Source of the DNA: Myxococcales bacterium | GTDB lineage: Bacteria; Myxococcota_A; Polyangia; Nannocystales; Nannocystaceae | Assembly: GCA_020633335.1 (NCBI GenBank) | Contig: JACKDU010000005.1 | Location: 558,001 to 622,000, forward strand | DNA length: 64,000 nucleotides | Direction: 5' to 3' | Shown here: one piece after another, positions 26,956 through 37,400 of the stretch | Position numbering within the stretch: the first letter of the stretch is position 1 | Layout of the letters: each line of letters begins with the position of its first letter | The notes under the pieces: model-generated | What the model was told of the DNA's origin: nothing | The model's input: only the letters and a program-made list of their open reading frames with translations | Database searches by the model: none | Program-made: the position numbers and the translations under genes

Positions 26956-28206
26956 TCAGCCGCCGCGCGCCGCGTCGCGGGCGAGGAGCTCGCGCAGCAC
27001 CGCCGGCAGGTCGTCGACGCCGATCGCGTCGGGGCGCCGCCGGCTGAAGACGAAGCGCTCGCCGGCGGCCCGCTGGTGGCGGTAGCCGAAGAGGTGGAAG
27101 ACGTCGATCGCCCGCGGGCGATCGGCCTCGACGAACATGCGATCGTGGCGCAGGGGGTCGCGCTCGACCCCGGGGAGGAGGCGGACCAGGCGATCGGCGC
27201 GGGCCCGCCGGAGGCCGGCCGAGACCCGGAGCCAGAAGGGGGAGACCGGGCGGGCGAGGAAGTAGCCGTCCTCGCCCTGCGACTGGTAGCGCGGGAGCAT
27301 CATCAGGCCGGCCTCGGGGGTCCGCACCGGCCCGTGGCGATCGTGGGCGACGACCTGGTGATCGGCGACCGGCTGGAAGTTGGTGTAGCCGGGCTCCATG
27401 GTGAACGCGTCGTCCTCGGCGACGACGTGGCGGTGGCGGATCTCGATCACCCGCGGGAGCCCGCGGGTCATGTCCGCGAGGCGGCGGCGGTGGTCGACGA
27501 GGTCAGGGACATCGGCCGCGGCGAGGCAACCGGCCGCGACCAGGGCGATCCAGATCGCCGAGGCGTGGGTGTCGACGGTCCGCGGGTCGCCCTGCTTGCC
27601 GCCCTCGACCGCGACGCCGACGTGGCCGAGGTCGCAGAAGAAGCCGATCATCGACCCGTCGATCACCTCCTCGAGCCCGAGGACCACCGGCACGCCGAGC
27701 GCGAAGGCGATCTTGCGGTTGCGGATCACGTCGGCCATGCACGCGAAGGGGGCGCCCTCGCCCGAGGTCGAGTGGAGGTCGAGGAAGATCAGCGGCTCGC
27801 GGGCGGCCGCGAGGAGGGGGGCGAGGAGGTGGAGGAGCTCGCGCTGCTCGCGGTCCTCGCCCTCGTCGCTCGCCGGGTCGCGGCGGAGGAGCTGGATCAT
27901 CTCGTCGAGGAGCCAGCGGCGGTTGAGGTCGCGGGTGATGAAGCGGGCGCCGCGGGCGAGGCCCCCGCGGTTGGCGGCGACGCCGGTGAGGGTCCCGCGG
28001 AGCTGGGTCCCGCGCTCCTCGAGGCGCGCGATCACCTGGCGGACCGCGTGGACCCCATCAGGCTCGTTGCCGTGGACCCCGCCGGTGACCAGGAGATGGG
28101 GCCCAGGGAGGCCGCGGGTGTAGGTGCCGACGACCCGCGGGTAGCCGCTGCTCTCGCTGTCGCGCTCAGTCGCTGAGGTATCGCTCGAGCAGTTTCGCGG
28201 AAACAT
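26956..28206 (-). CDS. succinylglutamate desuccinylase/aspartoacylase family zinc hydrolase
   Basis: 416 residues, at the long end for the family. GGVHGNEPDG supplies the His-x-x-Glu zinc ligands and IFLDLHSTSGEG the second His; this is the carboxypeptidase-like M14 fold of AstE/AspA. The family cleaves N-acyl amino acids or amidated peptides. The extra ~110 C-terminal residues (beyond VEADRPRAIDVFHLFGYRH) match no known domain. From the ATG at 28206 it overlaps the end of the glutamate-cysteine ligase gene by 41 bases on the same strand. I infer coupled translation and a shared pathway around glutamyl or acyl-amino-acid compounds. Inner starts without overlap are not evident. Confidence 0.88.
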   Translation of the reverse strand: MFPRNCSSDTSATERDSESSGYPRVVGTYTRGLPGPHLLVTGGVHGNEPDGVHAVRQVIARLEERGTQLRGTLTGVAANRGGLARGARFITRDLNRRWLLDEMIQLLRRDPASDEGEDREQRELLHLLAPLLAAAREPLIFLDLHSTSGEGAPFACMADVIRNRKIAFALGVPVVLGLEEVIDGSMIGFFCDLGHVGVAVEGGKQGDPRTVDTHASAIWIALVAAGCLAAADVPDLVDHRRRLADMTRGLPRVIEIRHRHVVAEDDAFTMEPGYTNFQPVADHQVVAHDRHGPVRTPEAGLMMLPRYQSQGEDGYFLARPVSPFWLRVSAGLRRARADRLVRLLPGVERDPLRHDRMFVEADRPRAIDVFHLFGYRHQRAAGERFVFSRRRPDAIGVDDLPAVLRELLARDAARGG

Positions 28207-30082
28207 CGATGAGGTCTCGTCCGGTGATGAGCCCGACCAGCCGGCCGCTCTCGACCACCGGGAGGCAGCTGACGTTGTGCTTCCGCATCAGCTCGATCGC
28301 CTCCAGGGTCGGCGTGTCCGGGGTCGCGGTCACCGGGACCGGGCTCATGATGGAGGATACCACCACCGGCTCGCCGCCCTCACCGGCCGCGTGCATGGCG
28401 ATCAGGCGGAGGAGGCCGCGGTGGGTGATCATCCCCACGAGGTGGCCCTCCTCGTCCTCGACCGGGACGTGGCGAATATGCTCCCACTCCATCACGTTGG
28501 TCGCCAGATCGACGATGTCGTCCGGGTGGATCGTGAAGAGATCGGTCGACATGAATTGGCCGACCGTCCGGAAGGATTCGCGCGGATCCTCGGCCCCCTC
28601 ATCGGCGGAGGAAAGCTCCCATTCGTGGACCGGCGCGTCGCTCTGCTGGCGGTGGATGAGGCCGGCGACGATCGTCCGGTAGGCCTGATCAAGGGTGGTC
28701 TTGCCCTCCATGCCGACCAGCGACTGGAGCACCCAGCGGGCGCCGGTGCGGTTGCGACGGACCCGCTCCTCGATCGTCCCGAGGTAGCGGTCGATGTCGT
28801 CGCCGGCGATCCCGGCGCCCTGGAGGCCGGCGCGGGCCGCCGGCAGGAGGTCGTCGAGGATCAGCTCGGCGGCCGTGTAGGTCTTCTCGCCGAGCCAGGT
28901 GAACTGGGCCTGGAGGCCGTGGCGGGCGGCCGCGAAGAAGTTCGCCTTGGCGTCGTCGAAGGCCATCTTCTCGTGGATGTTCGGGTGCTCGTCGGCGTAC
29001 GAGGCCATGAGCCCGAAGAAGAAGGCGGCGTTGGCCATCTCGTCGAGGATCGAGGGGCCGGCCGGGAGCCCGCGCATCTCGATCCGCAGGTGGGGGGCGC
29101 CGCCGCCGATCCCGTAGCAGGGGCGGTTCCAGCGGTAGACGGTGCCGTTGTGCATGCGCAGCGCCGAGAGCTTGGGGATCTCGCCGCGGGCGAGCACCGC
29201 CATCGGATCCTCGTCGCGGTTGCCGGCGAGCATCACCCGGAAGCGGGCGATGTCCTCGCGGAAGAGGTCGAGCACCCCGTCCTTCACCCAGCGATCGCCG
29301 AAGTGGACGCGCGGGCGGCCGCCGCGGGCGTGGGCGCTGGCGGTGCGGATGTCGATCGACTGCTGGAAGAGGGCGACGCGGGTCTCCATCCAGAGGCGGT
29401 GGCGGAGGAGCACCGGTGAGTTGACGGCGGCCGCGAGGACCGGGGCCGAGACCGCCTGGGCGAGGTTGTAGAGCCGCGCGAACTCGCTCGGGCCGACCTG
29501 GAAGTGGACCTGAAACGAGGTGTTGCAGGCCTCGAGCATCACGTTGTCGTGGGTGGTGTCGAGCTCGTCGAGGCCCTTGATCAGCACCTTGAAGGCGCCG
29601 CCGCGGAGCTTCGACATCACCCGGTTGAGCTCGAAGTAGCGGGGGATCGGCGCCATGTTGGCGAGCGAGAGGTCGGCCTTGCGGAGGGTCGGCAGGATCC
29701 CGCAGAGGACGACCTCGGCGCCGACCTGACGGGCGGCCCCGGTCGCGTGGGCGACCGCGTCGCGGATCTCCGACTCCATCTCCGAGAGGCAGGTGCCGCC
29801 GAAGACCCGCGGCGAGAGGTTGGCCTCGAGGTTGAAGCGCGCGAGCTCGGTGGTCAGGAAGTCGGCCTTGGCGGCCTCGAGCACCTCCATCGCCACCGGC
29901 GCGGGGCGCATCGAGCGGTCGACCAGGAACATCTCCTGCTCGGCGCCGATCCGGCGGACGCCGGTCTCGAAGAGGTCCCGCTCGAGCATCATCTCGAGGG
30001 CCTTGACGTCGGCGAGGAGCGCCTTGGTGAACGCTCTCAGCTCCTGATCATCCTTCGCGGTGGATACGGTGTGCTCACCCAT
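28166..30082 (-). CDS. glutamate-cysteine ligase (type 2) fused to a CBS-domain pair
   Basis: 638 residues from ATG 30082; a TTG at 30112 is possible. Residues ~25-480 match the GCS2 family of glutamate-cysteine ligases (VRRIGAEQEMFLVD, FNLEANLSPRVFGG, SFQVHFQVGPSEFARLYN). These join Glu and Cys for glutathione or related thiols using ATP. Residues ~505-635 hold two CBS motifs (MSTDLFTIHPDDIVDLATNV, IMSPVPVTATPDTPTLEAIE, VSCLPVVESGRLVGLITGRD). CBS pairs bind adenosine nucleotides, so the ligase may be gated by AMP/ATP or another ligand. This extension is not part of the basic enzyme. No glutathione synthetase gene is in the window. Confidence 0.9.
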   Translation of the reverse strand: MGEHTVSTAKDDQELRAFTKALLADVKALEMMLERDLFETGVRRIGAEQEMFLVDRSMRPAPVAMEVLEAAKADFLTTELARFNLEANLSPRVFGGTCLSEMESEIRDAVAHATGAARQVGAEVVLCGILPTLRKADLSLANMAPIPRYFELNRVMSKLRGGAFKVLIKGLDELDTTHDNVMLEACNTSFQVHFQVGPSEFARLYNLAQAVSAPVLAAAVNSPVLLRHRLWMETRVALFQQSIDIRTASAHARGGRPRVHFGDRWVKDGVLDLFREDIARFRVMLAGNRDEDPMAVLARGEIPKLSALRMHNGTVYRWNRPCYGIGGGAPHLRIEMRGLPAGPSILDEMANAAFFFGLMASYADEHPNIHEKMAFDDAKANFFAAARHGLQAQFTWLGEKTYTAAELILDDLLPAARAGLQGAGIAGDDIDRYLGTIEERVRRNRTGARWVLQSLVGMEGKTTLDQAYRTIVAGLIHRQQSDAPVHEWELSSADEGAEDPRESFRTVGQFMSTDLFTIHPDDIVDLATNVMEWEHIRHVPVEDEEGHLVGMITHRGLLRLIAMHAAGEGGEPVVVSSIMSPVPVTATPDTPTLEAIELMRKHNVSCLPVVESGRLVGLITGRDLIDVSAKLLERYLSD

Positions 30083-30190
30083 GGCGTCGATCGGCCGCTC
30101 GTCCGGCTCCAAATCACGCTATCGGGGTTGTCCGCAAACCGCAACTTCGTGGGCAGGGCCGGGGGGGCACCGCGCGTCACCGACGCGGCG

Positions 30191-31936
30191 CTAGTCGTCG
30201 TAGATGTCGGTCTTGATCGTCGGCCCGCTGGCGCTCGTCGACTTGGTGGCGGTCGGCCGGGTCTTGCGGGGGGGCTTGGGCTTGGGCGCGGGCGCGGGCT
30301 CGGGCTCGGCGGCCGCGACCTCGTCGGCGGCGGCGCTCGTCGGTGACTCGGCGGCGGGCTCGGCTGGCGCATCGGGGGGCGGGCTCGCGGCCTCGACGGT
30401 CGTCAGGGTCGGGGAGGTCGGGGAGGTCGGGGAGGTCGGCGTCGCGCTGGCGGCCTCGCGGGGGGCCTCGCCCGCGCCTGTGCCCCGCCAGAGGAGCGCG
30501 CCGGCGCCGGCGGCCGCGAGGAGGGCGAGGCCGACGAGGAGCGGCCGGCGGTCGGCACGAGGTGTCTCTTCGGTCAGGTCATCGGCGACGACCGCGGTCG
30601 GCAGATCGGCCGAGCTGGGCGCGGCGAGGCCGAGGCCGAGCGCGGTCGCGGCTGGACGCGAGGCGAGGGGGCTCGGCGTCGGGCCGGGCGACGCGGCGAG
30701 GCCGAGGCCGATCGCCGTGCCCGGCCGGCGATCGGCCTCGGGGAGGTCGGGGAGGCGCTGGGTTGCGAGCCCGTCCGCGGCCAGCTCGGCTGCGGCCGCC
30801 TCGTCCGGTGGCGGGAGGCGTTGAGTGGCGTCGGGCGCGAGGTCGGGGAGGCGCTGGGTGAGGTCGCCCGGGGCCGCCGGCGCGGCCTCGACGAGGCGCT
30901 GGGTCGCCGGAGTCGCGATCGGCGGCCGGGTCACATCGCCGGAGTCGGCAATCATGCCGAAGTCGGCGATCCGCGGTCCGACCACCAGTCCGGCGATCGC
31001 CGGCGCGCCCGCGGCCGCCCGCAGCCTCGCGGCGACCGTCGCCGCGTCCGGCGGGCGCGCGCCCGGATCCTTCTCCAGGAGGGCGAGGCAGAGGTCGGCG
31101 AGGTCGGCCGAGATCGGTCGCTCGGGCGCGGCCTGCCGGGGGTCCAGCGGCCGGGTGTGGATCTGGTGGCCGAGCACCTCCATCATCGTCGCGCCGACGA
31201 AGGGGACGTCGCCCGTGAGGATCTCATAGAGGAGGACCCCGAGGCTGTAGAGGTCGGCGCGGGCGTCGAGGGGGCGGCCGAGCGCGCGCTCCGGGGCGAG
31301 GTAGTAGGGGGTCCCGAGGAGCGCCCCGGCCTGGGTCTGGACCCCGGGATCGTCGGTCGCCTTGGCGATCCCAAAGTCGAGGATCTTGGGGGCGATCGCC
31401 CCGTCGGGGCCGCGGGCGAGGAAGAGGTTCTGGGGCTTGAGATCGCGGTGGACGACGCCGACCGCGTGGGCGGCCGCGAGGGCGTCGGCGATCGCCGCCA
31501 GCCAGCCGAGCACCGGCCCCGCGGGCCCCGGCCTTGCGATCGCGTCCTCGAGGCTCTCGCCCTCGAGGCGCTCCATCACCATGAAGACCCGGCCGTCCGC
31601 GAGGCGCGCGGCGTCGAGGACCTCGACGATCCCGGGGTGGCCGATCCGGCTGGTGAGGTGGGCCTCCTGCTGGAAGCGGGCGACGCCCTCGGGGCTCGTC
31701 TGGGCGTCGCGGCGGAGCATCTTCAGCGCGACCTGCCTGCGCAGGAAGCGGTGCTCGGCGGCGTAGACCCGGCCCATGCCGCCCTCGCCGAGGAGGCCGC
31801 GGATCGCGTAGCGGCCGTCGATCAACGTGCCGGGCGTGAGCGGCGGATCATCGGCGGCGACCTCCGCGGCGCCGAGGCGGAAAGGGCGCGTCCTCGCCGG
31901 CCCCGCGGGCGCGGCTCCGCCGATCGCCGAGGCCAC
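30191..31936 (-). CDS. Ser/Thr protein kinase with Thr-containing repeats in the linker
   Basis: 581 residues. Kinase domain at ~35-300 with GEGGMGRVYAAE, VALKMLRRDA, HRDLKPQNLF, ILDFGIAKA, APERALGRPLDARADLYSLG. A linker then carries four copies of TQRL(P/V) (TQRLVEA, TQRLPDL, TQRLPPP, TQRLPDL) and two of TA(I/L)GLGLA. One membrane helix follows (LLVGLALLAAAGAGALLW), then a PTS-rich repeat (9-base DNA unit around 30414-30445). The tail is a Pro/Ala/Lys region. GTG 31936 is chosen; an ATG at 31990 would overlap the divergent gene. The Thr repeats could be autophosphorylation sites. Confidence 0.9.
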   Translation of the reverse strand: MASAIGGAAPAGPARTRPFRLGAAEVAADDPPLTPGTLIDGRYAIRGLLGEGGMGRVYAAEHRFLRRQVALKMLRRDAQTSPEGVARFQQEAHLTSRIGHPGIVEVLDAARLADGRVFMVMERLEGESLEDAIARPGPAGPVLGWLAAIADALAAAHAVGVVHRDLKPQNLFLARGPDGAIAPKILDFGIAKATDDPGVQTQAGALLGTPYYLAPERALGRPLDARADLYSLGVLLYEILTGDVPFVGATMMEVLGHQIHTRPLDPRQAAPERPISADLADLCLALLEKDPGARPPDAATVAARLRAAAGAPAIAGLVVGPRIADFGMIADSGDVTRPPIATPATQRLVEAAPAAPGDLTQRLPDLAPDATQRLPPPDEAAAAELAADGLATQRLPDLPEADRRPGTAIGLGLAASPGPTPSPLASRPAATALGLGLAAPSSADLPTAVVADDLTEETPRADRRPLLVGLALLAAAGAGALLWRGTGAGEAPREAASATPTSPTSPTSPTLTTVEAASPPPDAPAEPAAESPTSAAADEVAAAEPEPAPAPKPKPPRKTRPTATKSTSASGPTIKTDIYDD

Positions 31937-31988
31937 GGCGCAACGGTACCACTGCGGCCGCGGGGGTGCTATACGGGCGCCCGCAGCC

Positions 31989-32738
31989 ATGGGAACCAAC
32001 AAGATCGACGCCCTGGCCGAGCTCTTGGAGAAGACCGGCGGCGACGCCGAGCGCCTCGAGGTCGTTCGCCGCACTCAACGCTTCAAGCGCTCGTGGATCG
32101 AGCTCGCGGAGGCCCTCGCCAAGGTGCGCGCGTCCTCGTCCTTCACCCGCTGGGGGTACAGCGACTTCTACACCTACTGCCAGCAGGAGCTGACCCTCAA
32201 GAAGTCGACGGTCGACAAGCTGGTCCTCTCCTTCCACACGATCCGCTCGCATGCGCCCGAGGTCCTCGAGTGGGACGGGGTCGCCAAGGTGATCCCGAGC
32301 TACGAGGCGGTCGACTACTTCTCGCGGGCGGTCGGCGAGTTCGAGAGCGAGCCGCCGATCGTCGACGGCAAGGGCAAGGCGCCGCGGGAGGCCAAGGCCG
32401 AGGAGGCGCCGGAGGTGATCCGGGAGGTCCGCCAGGCGGTCTTTGACGAGGGCCAGCCGCTCGCCGAGCTCCGCAAGCGCTTCGATCCGGTCCTCTACCC
32501 CCGGCCGAAGGGCGCCGAGCGCCTCGAGATCATCCAGAAGGCGTCGGCGGCCGCCCGCAAGCTCGCCGAGCTCCTCCCGGACATCGACGGCCTCGAGGAC
32601 AAGCGGGTCCAGCGGATCGAGACCGAGCTCGGGGCGCTCCGCCAGGAGCTCGACGCCCTGGCGACCTCGCTCAAGAGCTCGCTCGACAAGCCCGGCAAGA
32701 AGAAGCCCCCGCGCCTGAAGGTCGCCGCGCCGGTCTAG
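31989..32738 (+). CDS. conserved-looking cytoplasmic protein, unknown function
   Basis: 249 residues, soluble and helical. The N-terminal half (WIELAEALAKVRASSSFTRW, FYTYCQQELTLKKSTVDKLV) resembles the helical modules of phage or regulatory DNA-associated proteins, but no family is certain. The C-terminal part is a coiled coil (RIETELGALRQELDALATSL) with a basic end (KPGKKKPPRLKV). The start ATG (31989) lies within CCATGG, which on the other strand gives a possible ATG for the kinase gene. The two promoters must therefore share a very short divergent region. Confidence 0.7.
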   Translation: MGTNKIDALAELLEKTGGDAERLEVVRRTQRFKRSWIELAEALAKVRASSSFTRWGYSDFYTYCQQELTLKKSTVDKLVLSFHTIRSHAPEVLEWDGVAKVIPSYEAVDYFSRAVGEFESEPPIVDGKGKAPREAKAEEAPEVIREVRQAVFDEGQPLAELRKRFDPVLYPRPKGAERLEIIQKASAAARKLAELLPDIDGLEDKRVQRIETELGALRQELDALATSLKSSLDKPGKKKPPRLKVAAPV

Positions 32739-32809
32739 CTCCTCGGCGACCGGTCGAGCCCGGCGGGCGCCGGCGCGCGCCCAGGCGGGCTATCATCGGC
32801 GGCCCGACC

Positions 32810-34204
32810 ATGGACGGCGAGCAAGAGCATTCGCGGCAATCGCGCTCGCTGCGGCAGCGCGGGCGGGCCCTCCAGCGCGCGCTCTTCCCGGATCTGCCGC
32901 AGCACGAGGCCCGCGGCGTCCGGCGGATCTGGCTGATCGCCACCTACACCCTGCGGCGCTGGCTCATCGAGGATCGCGGCACCGGCCTCGCGGCCAGCCT
33001 CGCCCTCCAGACCATGCTCTCGGTGGTCCCGGTCGCCGGCCTCCTCCTCACCGGCGTCGATCTCCTGGGGGCCGAGCGGGGGAACGAGCTCCTCCGCGAG
33101 ATCGCCTACCTCCTGATCCCCGACCCCGAGCGCTCCGACCGGCTCGCCGGGGCGATCGTCAACCTCGCCCACAACATCACCGTCGAGCGCCTCGGGGTGG
33201 TCGGCTTCTTCGGCGCGCTGGTGGTCGCCTCGCTCCTCTTCACGACCCTCGAGAAGACGGTCAACGTGATCTGGCGGGTCCACAAGCAGCGGACCACGGT
33301 CGCCCGCTTCACGATGTTCTACACGCTGGCGACCCTCGGGCCGCTGGTGATCTTCTACAGCCTGGCGCAGCCGGTCTTCGCGGCGGTCAACGAGATCTCG
33401 CTGGCGATCACGCCGATGCTGACCACCGGGATGGCGATGGTCCTGGTCAACCGCTTCATGCCGGCGACCACCGTTCGCTGGAAGCCGGCGCTGATCGGCG
33501 GGCTGACGGCGGCGCTCTTCTTCGAGATCGGCAAGCGCGGCTTCGCCACCTACATCGCGGTGATCGCCAACTACGAGAGCGTCTACGGCTCGCTGGCGAT
33601 CCTCCCGGTCTTCACGGTCTGGACCTACGCGTCGTGGCTCCTGGTGCTCCTCGGGGTCGAGGTCGCCTACGTCGTCCAGCACATGCCGGTGGTCGCCCAC
33701 GACGGCTACGTCCACCCCAGCGTCCGCCGCCGCGGGACCGCCGAGGTCGGCTCGGGGCGGGTGGCCGCGCGCCTGATGCTGGCGATCGCCGATCACTTCG
33801 ATCGCCAGCACGGCGGGTCGACGCTGCCCCAGCTCGAGGCCCGCTACCAGATCGGCCTCGCCCGGATCTCGACGATCGTCGAGCGCCTCGAGGCCGCCGG
33901 CTACCTCCTCGAGACCAACGCCGAGGAGACCTCCTACATCCCGGCGCGGCCCCTCGATCAGATCCGGGTGCGCGACATCCTCGCGCTCTTCGAGGGCGGC
34001 GACGTCCCCGACGTCCGCGAGGGCGACCCGCTGGCGGCGATCTACCACCGCCTCGACGCCCTCAGCGACGAGGTCCTGGGCGAGCTCGACTACCAGCAGC
34101 TCCTCGCCGGCCGTCGGCAGCGGCGCGGGAGCCCGCGCGATCGCGAGGTCGAGCCCGCGCCCGCGCCTGAGTCGGCGCCCGACGAGTTCGCGAGCGCGCC
34201 TTGA
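32810..34204 (+). CDS. YihY/BrkB-family membrane protein with C-terminal winged-helix-like region
   Basis: 464 residues. Residues ~45-300 hold six hydrophobic helices with the YihY/UPF0761 pattern (LAASLALQTMLSVVPVAGLL, LLFTTLEKTVNVIWRV, FNVY-type segment replaced by FAAVNEISLAITPM, ANYESVYGSLAILPVFTVWT). The family was once called ribonuclease BN by error; its role is unknown, possibly transport. The C-terminal ~150 residues are soluble, and LEARYQIGLARISTIVERLE followed by AAGYLLETNAEE looks like a winged-helix module often attached to this family. ATG 32810 follows the divergent pair; no operon partner is evident. Confidence 0.88.
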   Translation: MDGEQEHSRQSRSLRQRGRALQRALFPDLPQHEARGVRRIWLIATYTLRRWLIEDRGTGLAASLALQTMLSVVPVAGLLLTGVDLLGAERGNELLREIAYLLIPDPERSDRLAGAIVNLAHNITVERLGVVGFFGALVVASLLFTTLEKTVNVIWRVHKQRTTVARFTMFYTLATLGPLVIFYSLAQPVFAAVNEISLAITPMLTTGMAMVLVNRFMPATTVRWKPALIGGLTAALFFEIGKRGFATYIAVIANYESVYGSLAILPVFTVWTYASWLLVLLGVEVAYVVQHMPVVAHDGYVHPSVRRRGTAEVGSGRVAARLMLAIADHFDRQHGGSTLPQLEARYQIGLARISTIVERLEAAGYLLETNAEETSYIPARPLDQIRVRDILALFEGGDVPDVREGDPLAAIYHRLDALSDEVLGELDYQQLLAGRRQRRGSPRDREVEPAPAPESAPDEFASAP

Positions 34205-34421
34205 AGTGGACGCGCATCGACGGGACTTCGCGCGCACCTCGGTCGCACTCGGGTCGTCGCGGCGCCGTCTCGCCGGCATCCTGCCCGCATGCGCGCCCTC
34301 GCCTTCGCTTGCATCGCCGCCTCGCGCGTGTCGCCGCGCCTCTGTCGAGCGCCCGCGAGTGCTCGCCTCCGCCGTGGCGCCGCGTGTTGACCCCCCTCGA
34401 CCACCCTCCTAGACTCGACGC

Positions 34422-34488
34422 GATGGTGAGGGTTGATGCGAAGGTGAGGGTCGATGCGAAGGTGAGGGTCGTTGCGGAGGTAGGTCGG
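34422..34488 (+). repeat. 18-base tandem repeat before the eCIS-core gene
   Basis: Two identical units, GATGCGAAGGTGAGGGTC at 34435 and 34453, flanked by a shortened unit (34422-34434) and a diverged one (34471-34488). Each holds an AAGGTGAGG that resembles a ribosome binding site. The last unit provides GGAGG at 34476-34480, 9 bases before the ATG at 34490. Unit number could change the translation or transcription of the gene. Confidence 0.75.
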
Positions 34489-34489
34489 G

Positions 34490-37400
34490 ATGCCTGAAGA
34501 CGCGCGTCGCCAGCGGCTCCCCCCCGCGACCTCCCGCGACCCCTCACAGCCGCGGCGACGCGAGGCGCCCCGCGTCGCGGAGGCGGTGACCCTCCTGCGC
34601 GCCCTCGGCAACAGCGCCGCCGCCCACCGGCTGCAAGCGCCGGACGCGGCGGCGAGGGCAGCCGGGTCGCCGCCAGCGGCGGCCCTCGAGCGCCCCGCGA
34701 GCAACCAAGCGGCGGCCCGCATGCTGCGATCGCTTGCACCCGCGCCCGCGCCCGCCCGCGAGGCGCCGGCCGAGGACCCGAGCGCGGTCGAGGTGGGGGC
34801 GCCGACGCACGGGCGCACGCCGGCGCTCCAGCTCGCCGCCGCCGATGGCCCGCGAGACCCCGACACCGGGGCGACGCGAGGCTCGATCCACGCGCTCGCG
34901 CGCCTCGGGGTCGACGGCCCGGGCTCGCCGCTGCCGCACCTCTCGACGCTGCAGCGCGCCTTCGGCGAGCACGACCTGAGCCGCGTCCGCGCCCACGTCG
35001 ACCCCGGCGCCTGCGCGGCGATCGGCGCCCGCGCCTACACGCTGGGCTCGCACGTCGCCTTCGCCAGCGCCACCCCCGATCTCCGCGTCGCCGCCCACGA
35101 GGCCGCCCACATCGTCCAGCAGCGGGCCGGCGTCCAGCTCTACGGCGGCGTCGGCGAGCGCGGCGACGTCTACGAGCGCCACGCCGACGCGGTCGCCGAC
35201 GCGGTGACCCGCGGCGCCTCGGCCGAGGCGCTCCTCGACCGCGGCGTCGGCCCCGGCGCCCCCGCGAGCCCCGAGGACGCGCCGGTCCAGCGCCTGATCT
35301 ACGACAGCCGCGGCAAGTACATCCCGAACCTAGACGCGGCCGCCTTCCTGCGCCGCACGGGCTTCAAGCGGGCGACCGTCGCCCGCGTGATCAAGGCCTA
35401 CGGGCGCGCGGGCAAGTACACCCTCGGCGAGGCGATCGCCCACGCCCGCCTCATCGAGGCCAAGGCCCCGCCCCGGCTGCTCAAGGAGCGAGAGCGGCGC
35501 CCGGGCAAGGCGCCGAAGCCGAAGACCGAGCCGCTCGTCGACGACACCACCGACACCACCGACACCACCGACATCACCGAGGCCGTCGACCCCCCGGAGC
35601 CGGTGAAGCCGACCCCGGAGCGCCCCAACGTCCCCTACTCCGACATCCCCCGCGGGACCCCTGCGGACGTCAAGAGCTTCCTAGCGAAGGCCTACGCGCG
35701 GCGCCTCGACAACAGCCAGGTCGACTACGAGCCGGAGGTCAAGCAGTGGGAGGACACCCCGCGCCTCACCGCGCTCGCCGCGACCGACGGCAAGGTCCCG
35801 CTCCTCTACCGCGGCTTCATGGCGATGCCCCAGGCCGCCCGCGACGCCGTGCTCGAGGGCGAGTCGCTCTCCGGGATGGCCCGGACGGCGCGCTCGACGA
35901 ACCCGGACTACGACCTCGCCAGCGCCCGCGCGGCCTTCAACGCCACCTACATCACCGACGAGACCGCCGAGACGACGCAGCGGCAAGAGAAGTTCGCGCG
36001 CCTCAAGGCCGCGGTCGCGTCGCACAAGGGCAGCGGTCACAGCACCAGCAACTTCGTCGGCACCTCGGCCAACCCCGACTACGTGCTCAACTGGTTTCAG
36101 CCGTCGCTGTCGACGGACTTCGACGCGTTCTCGATCGCCGTCGTCGTCGTCCCGAAGGACACCGACCTCGTCTTCCGCAGCGTCGACCTCCTCGACCGCG
36201 CTGGATGCGGCACCAAGATCGATGACAAGACCGGCGAAATCATCGATTGGGAGTCCGAGTACCTCTTCGCTGGCGGCTTCTCCGCCGATCAGATCGTCGC
36301 CTATATCACCGTCAAGTACAGAAAGATCCCCAAGCCGATCGCCCAGGACATCTTCGCCAACGACACGTCGCTCACCCGCCTCATCGACGCGCGCAAGGCC
36401 GCCGCTGGCGGCGGCTACGTCTCCGATCGGAGCGGCGACGCCAAGGCGAAGTACCACTTCGCCCTCGAGCACGCCGCGAAGATCGTCGAGCTCCGCGCCG
36501 ACCTCGCGCGAAAGAAGCACACCGCCGCCACCGCCAAGGGGATGCCCGCGATCTTCGCCCGCAAGAAGGTCGAGGAGATCGAGAGCGAGCTGCTGCTCGC
36601 CGAGCAGGAGCTCCCGCCCGGCTTCTCGCCGGAGGGCGAGGCGGACCTGAAGACCCTCGCCGAGCTCCGCACGGCCGAGGTCGACCTCGCCAAGTCCGAA
36701 GCCAAGGGGGTCAAGGGCGCCGGCATTCTCATCCTCGGCGGCCGGATCGCGACGCTGCGCAGGAAGCTCAAGGTCCCCAGCTCCTTCACCACGATCAGCC
36801 CGCAGGAGCGGGCGGCCCTCCGCGAGCCTACGACCACCACGGCCCCGGTCGACAAGACCGCCTACAAGAACCGCGGCGACGTCGTCTACCGCCGCGAGAA
36901 GCGGCTCACGGGTGGCATCCACGCGACCTACATCATGCGCCGCGAGGGCGACGATCAGCGCTTCGTCTGGAAGCCGGAGGAGCGCGCAGAGATGCGCCAG
37001 GCGGAGTCCGGCGGCTCGTCGCTGGCGGCGGCGATCGTCGGCGCCGACCTCTCGCCCGTCGCCGTCGACACCGAGCTCTTCAACCCCGGCACCCAGACCT
37101 GGGAGGCCGGCACCCTCCAGCCCTTCCTCCGCTCGAACGCGAAGGAGACCCAGGCGATGTCGCGCCGCGACGTCGGCTACAAATACTCCCCCACGCAGAC
37201 GGCGCAGCTCCTCGCGCACATGATCGCGGACTGGGTGATCGCCAACTACGACAACCACCACGACCAATTCTTGGTCGGCGAGGACGACTCGATCATCGGC
37301 CTCGACAAGGGGCAGGCGCTGAAGTTCACGTATGAGGGCGACGCCACGGCGCTCGACGGTCGCATCGCCGCGCTCGCGACCGAGTCGCTCAAGGACTCGA

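Noticed and set aside
30414..30445. 9-base GGGGAGGTC repeats as a regulatory array
   Set aside because: They code the Pro-Thr-Ser linker of the kinase and are explained by protein low complexity.
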